A stretch of 49,464 nt of DNA from NCBI GenBank assembly GCA_944412525.1, contig CALYBM010000006.1, positions 1 to 49,464 of the forward strand, read 5' to 3'. The DNA comes from an uncultured Ruminococcus sp. (GTDB lineage Bacteria > Bacillota > Clostridia > Oscillospirales > Acutalibacteraceae). The position numbers and the translations under genes are program-made. Every line of letters starts with the position of its first letter. Position 1 is the stretch's first letter. Shown here in pieces: positions 35,694 to 43,947 of the stretch. Under the pieces are notes generated by a model. That model was not told where the DNA came from. It ran no database searches and saw only the letters and a program-made list of their open reading frames with translations.

Positions 35694-36620
35694 CTATTCG
35701 TTTGTTTTTGAGCTAAACTTAAATGCTGTAAAGTTAAGTGCCAAAAATACCACTGCCGCAATTATTGAATATGCAAGCATAAATTCTGTCCCGACCTCGT
35801 TATCAAATAAATTCATTTTCAACGCAAATGTACTTTCAATACCGTCTGCAAACGCCCCGTTATCAATTCCTTTGAGCGACTCGTCAATTCTGTCTATTGC
35901 AGGAGCCATAAGCACATTTCGCATCATACCTGCAATATGTGAACCGGGTACAAGGTTTACTGCTGTCTGAATACTCTCATCAAACTGCGATACCGGAATG
36001 TACGCACCGATTACAAAACCTATTGCTACAGAAACCATTACGCCGAACGAATTAAGCGTTGAAGACTTTTTAAACGGTGACACAAAAAACATAAGGATTA
36101 AAGTTGAAGAAACAGAACCGAGTGCAGTTAATCCGTATATTAAAAGCACATCTGTCACTGAATAAATCAGTCCTCCGCTAAGCGACACAAACAAAAGACC
36201 TGCCGTAAGCAAAATTTCACTGAGCAATACTGTATTTATTACTGCTCCGCTGAAGTAGGACAAAACAACCGTACCGCTTTTTACAGGAGAAGCACCGTAA
36301 TCAAAGTTAATTTTGTTCTGTCTGTCCGACACCATGACAGACAGCGAGTTGAGGGCTACGGTAACTACCGATGTACCGATAACTCCCGCTACCAGCCAAG
36401 AATTTATAAGTCCCTCTATATCCCTTGCCTCTACCAAACTTTCAAGCTCGCCTAGGGACGCTTTTATCATATCAACATAATTGCTTTTTAAAAACAGCAG
36501 ATAAAGTCCAAGCACTATTATTTGGGTGAGCATGGAAATTACTATTGCCATCCTGTCCTTAAGGTACACCTTGATATTCCGCAATGTCATACCCTTGTAT
36601 GCATAAAATGTTTTTTTCAT
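35694..36620 (-). CDS. ABC-2 type permease of LytTR-controlled transporter
   Basis: A 308-residue permease with about six hydrophobic segments. The N-terminus (LRNIKVYLKDRMAIVISML) and the large extracellular loop (about 45-75) fit the ABC-2/YadH group seen in drug- or bacteriocin-exporting systems. It starts 2 bp after the ATPase stop. Substrate unknown. Confidence 0.87.
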   Translation of the reverse strand: MKKTFYAYKGMTLRNIKVYLKDRMAIVISMLTQIIVLGLYLLFLKSNYVDMIKASLGELESLVEARDIEGLINSWLVAGVIGTSVVTVALNSLSVMVSDRQNKINFDYGASPVKSGTVVLSYFSGAVINTVLLSEILLTAGLLFVSLSGGLIYSVTDVLLIYGLTALGSVSSTLILMFFVSPFKKSSTLNSFGVMVSVAIGFVIGAYIPVSQFDESIQTAVNLVPGSHIAGMMRNVLMAPAIDRIDESLKGIDNGAFADGIESTFALKMNLFDNEVGTEFMLAYSIIAAVVFLALNFTAFKFSSKTNE

Positions 36621-36622
36621 TG

Positions 36623-37534
36623 CTATTCACCGAGCCTTTTTCCTGTAATTTTTAGGAATACATCGTCCATATTGCCTTTGATAACCTCATAATCACTGAT
36701 TTGCGGATAAGATGTTACAAGCCTTGTCGCATCTGAGCTGTTTGAAATTTTGATTTTATATGCGTCTCCCACATACTCAAAATCAAGTCCCTCATTATTT
36801 AACAGCGTTTCTGCAAATTCTGATTTACGGGTGTACCACACAAAGCTGTTGCTTGCGTATTTCTTTTTGAGGTTATTGGGTGTGTCGCAAGCGGAGATTT
36901 TGCCCGAATCAATAATAACCACATTGTCGCAGTCGGAGGTTTCCTCCATATAATGAGTGGTCAAAAACACGGTAAGACCTGTTTCTTTCCGCAATTTGTT
37001 AATAATGCTCCACACCTGCATACGGGTATGAGGATCAAGACCTGTTGTCGGCTCATCCAAAAATAAAATTTTAGGGCGGTTAATCAAAGCTCTTACAATA
37101 TCCACTCTCCTGCGTTGTCCTCCGCTTAAATTTATATACCGTCTGTCAAGCATACCGTCAAGTTCAAAAATTTCTGCGAGTGTTTTTATTCTGCTTTTTG
37201 CTTCCGATTTTGAAAAACCGTAATACGATGCACGGGAAATAAGATTTTCCTTTACCGTAAGCTGTTTATCAAGCACTGAATTCTGAAAAACTATTCCTAT
37301 CAACTCTTTTATCCGTGCTTTTTGTTTGTCGAGGTCGTACCCCCCGATTTTTACACAACCGGATGTCTTTTCAAGGACAGTACAGAGAATATTGATTGTG
37401 GTTGACTTTCCGGCACCGTTTACTCCCAAAAATGAAAAAAACGAGCCCTCTTCAACGCTAAACGAAATATCTCTCACCGCACAAACATCTTTGTATTTTT
37501 TTACAAGGCTTTGCACCTCGATTATATTTTTCAT
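36623..37534 (-). CDS. ABC transporter ATPase of LytTR-controlled transporter
   Basis: A 303-residue ATPase of the BcrA/DrrA exporter type. It shows Walker A GVNGAGKST, the signature LSGGQRRRVDI, Walker B ILFLDEPTTGLDP, the switch in TTHYMEE and a C-terminal domain. The ATG at 37534 has AGGAGG 7 nt upstream; the ATG at 37540 is only 1 nt from it. It is the third gene of the LytTR-DUF3021-ABC operon. Antimicrobial peptide or small-molecule export is a common role for this arrangement, but here it is an inference. Confidence 0.92.
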   Translation of the reverse strand: MKNIIEVQSLVKKYKDVCAVRDISFSVEEGSFFSFLGVNGAGKSTTINILCTVLEKTSGCVKIGGYDLDKQKARIKELIGIVFQNSVLDKQLTVKENLISRASYYGFSKSEAKSRIKTLAEIFELDGMLDRRYINLSGGQRRRVDIVRALINRPKILFLDEPTTGLDPHTRMQVWSIINKLRKETGLTVFLTTHYMEETSDCDNVVIIDSGKISACDTPNNLKKKYASNSFVWYTRKSEFAETLLNNEGLDFEYVGDAYKIKISNSSDATRLVTSYPQISDYEVIKGNMDDVFLKITGKRLGE

Positions 37535-37570
37535 TTTCATACCTCCTCATTTGGAAATCAAGCGGATAAC

Positions 37571-37999
37571 TCAGTCGTCTTTTTCGTTTTCGTTAAATTT
37601 TTCCAATGCTTTATTGATATTCTCCGCCGTACTGTTATCTAAAAGCATGCTTATTACCCATACAAAAACATACACCAGCAGTATTACTCCGAATATCATT
37701 AAAGCGTCTGCTGCGTTATCATACCATTTAAGCAATGCACCCTCCGCCATAATAATTGCTTCTATCAAAGCGAAATGAATAACACATCTGATATGGAATT
37801 GCCTTTTTGTCGGTTCATTTTTAAAATAATACAAAAACGAAGGCAACGCACCTACCGCTCCCGTAAACATTATTTGCCAAGGCCACTGCGGCGGTATTGA
37901 TTTAACCTCTCCGAAAAGATTAATGAAACTTGTTATAAACAATATACCGACTGTTATAATAAAAAAATGTCTGACCACGAGTTTTATCATATCTTTCAT
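37571..37999 (-). CDS. DUF3021 membrane protein
   Basis: A 142-residue protein with four membrane segments and an acidic C-terminus, matching DUF3021. Members are almost always encoded next to a LytTR regulator and are thought to act as its membrane-bound partner or antagonist. The neighbour here is exactly that, 9 bp upstream. Confidence 0.87.
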   Translation of the reverse strand: MKDMIKLVVRHFFIITVGILFITSFINLFGEVKSIPPQWPWQIMFTGAVGALPSFLYYFKNEPTKRQFHIRCVIHFALIEAIIMAEGALLKWYDNAADALMIFGVILLVYVFVWVISMLLDNSTAENINKALEKFNENEKDD

Positions 38000-38008
38000 T
38001 TTTACACC

Positions 38009-38452
38009 TCACATTCCTATACGCTTTTTTAAAACAGGTACATACTGCCGAGAAATTATTACGCTCTCTCCGTTGACCAGCTTTGCTTCAAATCTGCCGT
38101 TGACCGAAGCCGACACCGAACGTATTTTTGAAATATTTAATATCATTGACTTTGAGCATCTAAAAAGATTTGTGTTTACAAACTGCTGTTCAAGTTCGTA
38201 AAGCTTGAGCCTGCTTTCATATACACCCTTTTTAAGACAAATAAAAGTTTTGTTATCTACCGACTCAATATAAAAAATATCCTTTGCCTCAATTCTATAC
38301 ATCTCATTATCGTAACTTCCGAGTACCGTCGTGTCGCTTCTTTTGAGGCGTTCAACTATTTTTAAAACATCATCGTTTATTTCTCGGCATTTAATTATTA
38401 TCTCTTCGTCTTCCGACGCGTCAATTTGGGTAATTGTCACCTTAAACATCAT
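38009..38452 (-). CDS. LytTR-family DNA-binding regulator
   Basis: A 147-residue regulator lacking a receiver domain. A short N-terminal region (about 1-45) is followed by a LytTR DNA-binding domain (about 48-145) with the usual blocks IFYIESVDNKTFICL, LEQQFVNTNLFRCSKSMILNISKIRSV and ISRQYVPVLKKRI. With DUF3021 it forms a membrane-linked one-component switch that probably controls its own operon, including the ABC exporter. GGAGGG lies before two adjacent ATG codons (38452 and 38449); the second has the better spacing. Confidence 0.9.
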   Translation of the reverse strand: MMFKVTITQIDASEDEEIIIKCREINDDVLKIVERLKRSDTTVLGSYDNEMYRIEAKDIFYIESVDNKTFICLKKGVYESRLKLYELEQQFVNTNLFRCSKSMILNISKIRSVSASVNGRFEAKLVNGESVIISRQYVPVLKKRIGM

Positions 38453-38484
38453 CTGCCCTCCAAAGCTTAAATATCGACAATGTC

Positions 38485-38512
38485 ATTATATCATATACAA
38501 CCGCTGTTTCAA
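38485..38512 (-). promoter_or_regulatory. Promoter of the LytTR operon
   Basis: TTGAAA (38507-38512) and TATAAT (38485-38490) with a 16-bp spacer on the minus strand, 33 bp before the LytTR start. No convincing LytTR-type direct repeats could be fixed by eye. Confidence 0.65.
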
Positions 38513-38561
38513 TAAAAAAGCGGTAAGTTGCACCAACTGACAGGCAAGCTGCTTTTTACGC

Positions 38562-38641
38562 AAAAAAGTCGAGTGCCTCGACACGGGGTTCGGGCAGACA
38601 GGTTAATATTATCAAAACTTCTTTGCCCGACCGTTTTCGAG
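38562..38641 (-). ncRNA. Candidate structured RNA/attenuator upstream of the LytTR operon
   Basis: On the minus strand there is a 7-bp helix TCGGGCA/TGCCCGA (38624-38630 with 38590-38596) flanked by an outer CTCGA/TCGAG pairing (38637-38641 with 38577-38581). A hairpin GTCGAG-gca-CTCGAC (38568-38582) then leads directly into T6. The TCGAG segment is shared, so the outer helix and the terminator exclude each other. I see no promoter of its own; read-through from argS is possible. It matches no RNA class I can name. Confidence 0.45.
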
Positions 38642-38660
38642 CAGTTTTCTATAAAGCAAA

Positions 38661-38695
38661 AAACCTGCGTAATCCACCGAATTACGCAGGTTTTG
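38661..38695 (-). terminator. Terminator of the murI-DUF1934-argS operon
   Basis: A perfect 14-bp stem AAAACCTGCGTAAT / ATTACGCAGGTTTT with a 7-nt loop and a T-run on the minus strand, 20 bp after the argS stop. Confidence 0.92.
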
Positions 38696-38715
38696 TCTTC
38701 TTTATTTAGTTTTTA

Positions 38716-40452
38716 TTACATACTTTCGGGACAGGTTATGTTAAACATGGTAAGAACATTTTTAATCACGGCTCTTACGCAGTCACAAAGAGCCATTCTC
38801 GCCTGCATAAGTCCCTCGCTCTCACCCTTTACACGGCAGGCGTTATAGAACTTGTGGAAAAGGGTTGCAAGACCCGTAACATAACGGGTAATCTTTGTGG
38901 GGTCATAGTCCTTTGCGGCACTTATTATCTCGCTTGTATATGACGCAAGATGATTTATAAGTTCACGCTCCTCTTCCGCTGTCAAAAGTGCAAGTTCCTC
39001 ATCGCTGCACTGACGGGGTGTAATTCCGTCCTTTGCAAGCGATTTAAAAATACTGCAAATTCTTGCGTGTGCATACTGAACATAGTAAACGGGATTCTGA
39101 TTATCCTGACTTACTGCAAGGTCGAGGTCAAAATCCATCTGCGTATTTGCCTCTCTCGTATTAAACAAAAATCTTGCACTGTCAACAGGCACTTCATCAA
39201 GCAAATCGCCGAGCTGTATCGCCTTGCCCGTACGCTTGCTCATTCTTACAAGCTCGCCCCCCTTTACAAGCTTTACAAGCTGCATAAGCACAACATTGAG
39301 CTTATCTCCGTTATAGCCGATTGCGTCCATGGCACCTTTCATTCTCATGACATGGCCGTGATGGTCGGCGCCCCAAACATCGATAAGAGTTGTAAATCCT
39401 CTGTCAAATTTATTTTTATGATATGCAATATCCGCCGTAAAGTAGGTAGGATTGCCGTTTTGACGGATAAGTACATCGTCCTTTAGCTCAAGGTTATCTA
39501 TGTATTTTTGACTCTTGCCCTCTTTGAGCAGCTTATCGGTGAGAACCTGCTTGTTTTTGTACCAAACAGCTCCCTCTTTCTCATATGTAAGACCTTTTTG
39601 CGTAAGCAAATCAACTACCGCCTTGACAGCACCGCTCTTGTGAAGCTCGCTTTCAAAGAACCACTTGTCATAAAAGATTTTGTACTTTGCCATATCGTCC
39701 TGCATCTTTTTGATGTTTTTCGGCAGTGCGTATCCGACAAGTGCATTCTTACGCTCCTCGCTTGAAACATTCACAAGACTGTCGCCGTATTTGTCGGCAT
39801 ATTCCTTTGCAAGCTCCGTTATATCGGCACCCTGATAGCCGTCCTCGGGAAATTCAATCTCATCTCCCTTAAAAATCTGGAGATAACGAGCCTCAAGCGA
39901 ACAGCCGAATTTTTCAATTTGATTTCCTGCGTCGTTTACATAGAACTCACGCCAAACTCTGTAGCCTGCCTTGTCAAGCACCGCAGCAAGGCAATCGCCG
40001 AGTGCTCCTCCCCTTGCGTTTCCCATATGCATAGGTCCTGTGGGATTTGCCGACACAAACTCAACCATTACCTTTTCGTCGCCCCCGAATTCGCTCCTGC
40101 CGTAATTTTCGGGGTCATTCTGAATTTCACGGATAACATTTGAATAAAACTGAGCTCCGAGGAAAAAGTTTATAAACCCAGGTCCCGCCGTTTCAAAACG
40201 CTCGCACATCGTTCCCTCAAGCTCAAGATTTGCGGTAATAGCCTGCGCAATTTTAAACGGAGGCATTTTAAATGCCTTGGCACCTGCCATAGCCGCATTT
40301 GTCGCAAAATCGCCGTGGCTTCTGTCCGCAGGGGTTTCTATTATAAATGCAGGAAGCTCCGCCTTGGGAAGCTCCCCGTTTTCAATCGCCTTGTTAATCG
40401 CGTTTGTTATCGCCTTTTTAAGCATATCGACCGCTTTTGCATAAGTATCCAT
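38716..40452 (-). CDS. argS: Arginyl-tRNA synthetase
   Basis: A 578-residue class I synthetase charging tRNA-Arg. It has the N-terminal add-1 domain (about 1-90), the HIGH-type motif in SANPTGPMHMGNARG (about 133-147), a KMSKS-type motif as RMSKRTGKA (about 400) and the DALR anticodon-binding domain at the C-terminus. Length is normal. The ATG overlaps the TAA stop of the DUF1934 gene (TAATG). The DUF1934-argS order is also seen in Bacillus (ywiB-argS). Confidence 0.97.
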   Translation of the reverse strand: MDTYAKAVDMLKKAITNAINKAIENGELPKAELPAFIIETPADRSHGDFATNAAMAGAKAFKMPPFKIAQAITANLELEGTMCERFETAGPGFINFFLGAQFYSNVIREIQNDPENYGRSEFGGDEKVMVEFVSANPTGPMHMGNARGGALGDCLAAVLDKAGYRVWREFYVNDAGNQIEKFGCSLEARYLQIFKGDEIEFPEDGYQGADITELAKEYADKYGDSLVNVSSEERKNALVGYALPKNIKKMQDDMAKYKIFYDKWFFESELHKSGAVKAVVDLLTQKGLTYEKEGAVWYKNKQVLTDKLLKEGKSQKYIDNLELKDDVLIRQNGNPTYFTADIAYHKNKFDRGFTTLIDVWGADHHGHVMRMKGAMDAIGYNGDKLNVVLMQLVKLVKGGELVRMSKRTGKAIQLGDLLDEVPVDSARFLFNTREANTQMDFDLDLAVSQDNQNPVYYVQYAHARICSIFKSLAKDGITPRQCSDEELALLTAEEERELINHLASYTSEIISAAKDYDPTKITRYVTGLATLFHKFYNACRVKGESEGLMQARMALCDCVRAVIKNVLTMFNITCPESM

Positions 40453-40913
40453 TAATCTTCCTCATTCCTGTTATTATTTTCTTCTATCTTTATTTCAAAT
40501 TTGTTTTCACTTACAAGATCTGCGTTAAAGTCAAGCGTGTAACTCACTTCAAGCGTTCCGCCCTGTTCGTTGAGGCAGTTTTTTAAAGTTTTTGTAAAAA
40601 CACCTATCATTAAATCTCCCGCAGCAGTATGATACAAGCACTGATGACGCCTGCCTTTTTCAAGTATAAGGCGTGACTGCATAGGCCCCTTTCGAGAGAT
40701 TGTAACCGTGTTTTTCTCAACCTTTATCAGATTATCAAAAAAGCTTTCGGGAGCGTCTTCGTCATATTCCTTGTAACCTATGTAGCAGTGATCTCTTTTC
40801 ATTAAATAGTTGCCAGTGGTGATAACCTCAATTTTGTCTGTTTCACCGTCAACAATCTGTTCTCCGATTATCGAAATCAGATATTTTCCATTATCCGCCA
40901 TATCTTTACCCAT
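40452..40913 (-). CDS. DUF1934 (YwiB-like) beta-barrel protein
   Basis: A 153-residue (from the 40913 start) cytosolic protein of the DUF1934/YwiB family, predicted as a small calycin-like beta barrel. Features include YLISIIGEQIVDGETDKIEVITTG, the ISRKGPMQSRLILEKG block and a C-terminal acidic tail. It is coupled to argS by TAATG and follows murI closely. The start is uncertain: ATGs at 40913 and 40901 both lack a strong ribosome binding site, and a TTG at 40934 would overlap murI. Function unknown. Confidence 0.8.
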   Translation of the reverse strand: MGKDMADNGKYLISIIGEQIVDGETDKIEVITTGNYLMKRDHCYIGYKEYDEDAPESFFDNLIKVEKNTVTISRKGPMQSRLILEKGRRHQCLYHTAAGDLMIGVFTKTLKNCLNEQGGTLEVSYTLDFNADLVSENKFEIKIEENNNRNEED

Positions 40914-40920
40914 AACCCAA

Positions 40921-41739
40921 TTAATAAAGCTCAATATTAATCTGCGTTACCGAATGTTCCATATCTCTGCCGAGAAAAAGTCCCGCAACGCTTTCAAATC
41001 CGTCGGGAGTATCGCTTACAAAAAACTCCGGTTTTTTCCGTGTGGTATCCTCATTTAAAAGGTTTTTCTCTCTGAGTATTTTAGCAGAGTAAAGTGCTGT
41101 TTCATATCCCGAATCCACAAGCTCAACCTTATCCCCCATAAAGTCGGATATTGCGTCGGCAAGCAATGGATAGTGCGTACAGCCGAGTATCAGCGTGTCG
41201 ACCCCTTCGCTCTTAAGCTCAGACAAATAGCGTCTGACTACAAGACGAACTATCTGATCGTCACGGCGTATGAACCCGCTCTCAACAAGAGGGACAAAAA
41301 GCGGACAAGCTTGTTCAAAAACCTTGAAATTTTTATTTAACTTTTCAAGTCTGAGCTTGTAGCTGTGGCTTCCGATAGTTGCGGCAGTACCGATAACGCC
41401 GATTTTGCCGTTTTTTGTTTTGTGAGCCGCTGCAAATGCCGTGGGATTTACTACACCCGTATACGGCACAGACAATGAGCTTTCAAGCTCATCTCCCGCT
41501 ACCGAACTCACCGTGCCGCAGGCGGCAACAATCATTTTTACATTATTTTTGAGTAAAAACGAAGCATCCTGAAATGCATATTTTTTTATGGTATCATTGC
41601 TTCGGGTACCATAAGGCACTCTGCCCGTATCGCCGAAATATATAATTTTTTCATTGGGCAGAATGTGCAAAAACTCTTTTACTGCACTCAGTCCGCCGAG
41701 TCCGGAGTCAAAAACTCCGATTGCGTTTCGGGATGACAT
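40921..41739 (-). CDS. murI: Glutamate racemase
   Basis: A 272-residue enzyme making D-glutamate for peptidoglycan. It opens IGVFDSGLGGLSAVKE with catalytic-site D11 and carries the two catalytic cysteines at C74 (VAACGTVSS) and C187 (LGCTHYPLL). The first motif normally reads AACNT; here the Asn is Gly, a notable change next to the catalytic Cys. It is first in the operon with DUF1934 and argS, has its own promoter, and a good AGAGG site before the ATG. Confidence 0.94.
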   Translation of the reverse strand: MSSRNAIGVFDSGLGGLSAVKEFLHILPNEKIIYFGDTGRVPYGTRSNDTIKKYAFQDASFLLKNNVKMIVAACGTVSSVAGDELESSLSVPYTGVVNPTAFAAAHKTKNGKIGVIGTAATIGSHSYKLRLEKLNKNFKVFEQACPLFVPLVESGFIRRDDQIVRLVVRRYLSELKSEGVDTLILGCTHYPLLADAISDFMGDKVELVDSGYETALYSAKILREKNLLNEDTTRKKPEFFVSDTPDGFESVAGLFLGRDMEHSVTQINIELY

Positions 41740-41774
41740 ACTAAAACCTCTTTTTTGTTATATATACAAACTAA

Positions 41775-41803
41775 ATAATAACACAACAAGTCGATTGTTG
41801 CAA
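41775..41803 (-). promoter_or_regulatory. Promoter of murI-DUF1934-argS
   Basis: TTGCAA (41798-41803) and TATTAT (41775-41780), 17-bp spacer on the minus strand, 36 bp before the murI start. Confidence 0.6.
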
Positions 41804-41873
41804 GTATAATTGCATTATTTATGTAAGCTATACTGCACAATTATAATGTACCTATTTGCGTTTTGCAAACCCT

Positions 41874-41902
41874 TTGACAAATCACATAATAAATTGTATA
41901 AT
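41874..41902 (+). promoter_or_regulatory. Consensus promoter of the 267-aa gene
   Basis: TTGACA (41874-41879) and TATAAT (41897-41902), perfect boxes with a 17-bp spacer, divergent from the murI promoter. Confidence 0.82.
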
Positions 41903-41947
41903 TGCAATTAAAGGTAAATTACAGATTAATCCGAAAGGAAGATTGTT

Positions 41948-42751
41948 TTGGAATATAAAAAGGCTTTTGATTTAATTGTCGGCAAGGTCGAGGCAGAACT
42001 TGTCAAGGACGGATATACGAAGCAAAAAGTTGCCGCAGAAAATGACAATGAGCTTGCCGCTCTTTTTACAAGTCAGAATATTGCGTACTCGGTTATATAT
42101 ATAAAAGATAAACAGCAAATGGTGCTTCGCTCATGTACAATGACGGAGGACGGCCCCGACAACGAATGGAAAACCCTTGCGACATGGCTGTATGACGACG
42201 AGTTTGCAAATCAAAAGGACGCGGAAAGTATAGCGAACGACTTTATCGAAGGAGTTTCAGGCGCTGTCGCTATCAAGCGTGCAAAGCAGGTAAAGCAAAA
42301 GAAAAAGAAAGACGATGACGGAACAGCCACACCGAAATTTCTTGCAAAGCGTTTTGTGACATATTTTCCCGAGTTGAGAGATGAAATCAAAAACGAAGAG
42401 GACTGCTACTTCCCGTTTAGAGGCGCAACATTTGCGAAAGAACATATTGTAAGCAAAGTTGAAAATTATATTAAGAGAGCAAGCAAACCTGAACTTGAGA
42501 AAATTGCGGGAGTATTTAATGTTCAGTACGGCAACGGCGATGTTGATACACGCTCTGTTATAACCATAGTGATTTTAAACGGTCTAAGCGAGGAGTCATA
42601 TAACTGTATCTATGAATATTTTGATGATGATCTCAAAAAAGCGTCAAAAGCCGCTCTCAAGTATAAAAATAAGACTGTAAAGCCCGAAAAGCCTAAAAAG
42701 AAAAATGTTTCAAAGGCTTCAAATCTAAAAAATACTAAATCTAGCAGTTGA
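41948..42751 (+). CDS. Conserved-looking cytosolic protein of unknown function
   Basis: A 267-residue soluble protein with no signal peptide or membrane segment. An N-terminal alpha/beta domain (about 1-100) is followed by a very basic hinge (QVKQKKKKDDD, about 113-123), a helical domain (about 127-235; FAKEHIVSKVENYIKR) and a Lys-rich, Pro-containing tail (KPEKPKKKNVSK). The basic segments suggest nucleic-acid or ribosome contact, but no family is recognised. The start is TTG with AAAGGAAG 8 nt upstream. A strong consensus promoter drives it, and its last bases overlap the promoter of the FMN riboswitch/ribU unit. Confidence 0.75.
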   Translation: MEYKKAFDLIVGKVEAELVKDGYTKQKVAAENDNELAALFTSQNIAYSVIYIKDKQQMVLRSCTMTEDGPDNEWKTLATWLYDDEFANQKDAESIANDFIEGVSGAVAIKRAKQVKQKKKKDDDGTATPKFLAKRFVTYFPELRDEIKNEEDCYFPFRGATFAKEHIVSKVENYIKRASKPELEKIAGVFNVQYGNGDVDTRSVITIVILNGLSEESYNCIYEYFDDDLKKASKAALKYKNKTVKPEKPKKKNVSKASNLKNTKSSS

Positions 42752-42775
42752 CAAATTATAATAACGGTATATAAT
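42748..42775 (+). promoter_or_regulatory. Promoter of the FMN riboswitch-ribU unit
   Basis: TTGACA (42748-42753) and TATAAT (42770-42775), 16-bp spacer. The -35 box overlaps the stop codon of the preceding gene. Confidence 0.8.
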
Positions 42776-42787
42776 GATAATAACGGT

Positions 42788-42904
42788 TGTCTTCGGGGCG
42801 GAGTGAAATTCTCCACCGGCGGTTATAGTCCGCGAACAAGCTTTTGCTTGCCGAGTCTGTGAAATTCAGACACCGACGGTTATAGTCCGGATGCGAGAAG
42901 AATC
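42788..42904 (+). ncRNA. FMN riboswitch (RFN element)
   Basis: It follows the RFN consensus closely: TCTTCGGGGC at the 5' end, GTGAAATTC, ACCGGCGGTTATAGTCC, CGCGAAC, a second GTGAAATTC, ACCGACGGTTATAGTCCGGATG and GAGAAGA closing P1. It is followed by a terminator and then ribU, so FMN binding should stop transcription of the riboflavin importer. Confidence 0.97.
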
Positions 42905-42956
42905 GGCTTTTGCTCTTGAGCTTTTGTTTCGGAGCATTGCAGGTTGTTTGATTTAA

Positions 42957-42987
42957 AGCTTCGCAGATTGACTGCGGAGCTTTTTTA
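42957..42987 (+). terminator. FMN riboswitch expression-platform terminator
   Basis: A 10-bp stem AGCTTCGCAG / CTGCGGAGCT with a 5-nt loop, then TTTTTATTT, between aptamer and ribU. Confidence 0.9.
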
Positions 42988-43027
42988 TTTATAAAATTTC
43001 CTCGGCAACCGAAAAAGGAGGATTTTT

Positions 43028-43738
43028 ATGACAAACACAAAAGAAAACAAACAAAAACTTACCTCACCTGCCGAAAGCTCGTACAGAGTAAAAAAGACGG
43101 TAATTTTGGCTCTTATCTGCGCCATGGCATACGCCGTGGTACTTGTGTGCAGACTTCCCATTATTCCTGCCGCACCGTATCTGGATTTGGAATTTAAGAG
43201 CGGAATCATTCTAATCGGTTCTTATATTTTCGGACCGCTTTCGGGACTTGTAATGTCTGTTGTAATCTGTCTTTTGGAAATGGTAACGGTAAGCGACACA
43301 GGTGTGATAGGCTGTATTATGAATGTGCTCGCAAGCGTATGTCTTGTTTGCCCCGCAGCTTTTATTTACAAAAAAAGAAAAACGACCGCAGGAGCTGTAA
43401 TAGGTATTATTGTCGGTGCAATATTAATGACGGTTGCAATGGTGCTTTGGAACTACATTCTGACACCCATTTATCAGGGTATTCCGAGAGAAGCTATTGT
43501 ACAAATGCTTCTTCCAGTATTTGTTCCGTTTAATTTGCTCAAAGCGGGACTTAACGGAGGACTTGCGCTGTTTATTTACAGATTTGCGCTTGAAGCTTTG
43601 CAAAAATCAAACCTTATACCAAAACAGCAGATTAACGATAAAAACAAAAAAGGCGCTGTAATCGGAACGGTTGTAATATCAATACTCATTATTGCAACCT
43701 GTGTTTTGACAATTCTTGCTATTAACGGAGCTTTTTAA
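43028..43738 (+). CDS. ribU: Riboflavin ECF transporter S-component
   Basis: A 236-residue membrane protein of the RibU family with about six hydrophobic segments; KSGIILIGSYIFGPLSGLVMS and the LNGGLALFIYRFALE region fit the riboflavin-binding S-component. It captures riboflavin and works with an EcfA/A'/T module encoded elsewhere. A C-terminal extra segment (about 210-236) is typical of clostridial forms. The FMN riboswitch directly upstream confirms the substrate. AAAGGAGG precedes the ATG. Confidence 0.95.
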   Translation: MTNTKENKQKLTSPAESSYRVKKTVILALICAMAYAVVLVCRLPIIPAAPYLDLEFKSGIILIGSYIFGPLSGLVMSVVICLLEMVTVSDTGVIGCIMNVLASVCLVCPAAFIYKKRKTTAGAVIGIIVGAILMTVAMVLWNYILTPIYQGIPREAIVQMLLPVFVPFNLLKAGLNGGLALFIYRFALEALQKSNLIPKQQINDKNKKGAVIGTVVISILIIATCVLTILAINGAF

Positions 43739-43745
43739 TTTTTTA

Positions 43746-43773
43746 TTGACAAAACAATATATAGTGTTATAAT
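43746..43773 (+). promoter_or_regulatory. Promoter of the THF riboswitch-folT unit
   Basis: TTGACA (43746-43751) and TATAAT (43768-43773), 16-bp spacer, starting 8 bp after the ribU stop. Confidence 0.82.
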
Positions 43774-43802
43774 AAAGTAGCAAACAAAATGTTTGTAATT
43801 TC

Positions 43803-43900
43803 ACAGAGTAGAAATTTGTGCGTGAAGTGTTCTGCGGACGGGGAGTTGCCGCAGAAACGAAAGAGGTATCCTCTGCGGTGCAGATTTCGCATCCCGCTGT
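43803..43900 (+). ncRNA. Tetrahydrofolate (THF) riboswitch
   Basis: The conserved folT-motif blocks appear in order: ACAGAGTAGA, GCGTGAAGTG, GGGGAGTTGCCGCAG, AACGAAAGAGG, TGCGGTGCAGA and GCATCCCGCTGT closing the outer stem. A terminator and a folate S-component gene follow, which is the standard context. Confidence 0.92.
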
Positions 43901-43916
43901 TACTTTGGGTTTTTAA

Positions 43917-43944
43917 GCGGGCAGTTTTCCTGTCCGCTTTTTTA
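43917..43944 (+). terminator. THF riboswitch terminator
   Basis: Stem GCGGGCAG / CTGTCCGC with one G-U pair and a 5-nt loop, then T7. The GCGGG arm can alternatively pair with CCCGC of the aptamer 3' side, giving a clear switch. Confidence 0.88.
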
Positions 43945-43947
43945 TTT

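Noticed and set aside
38521-38600. A tRNA suggested by the GGTTCG string near 38588
   Set aside because: No acceptor stem, D-arm or anticodon arm can be built around it on either strand.
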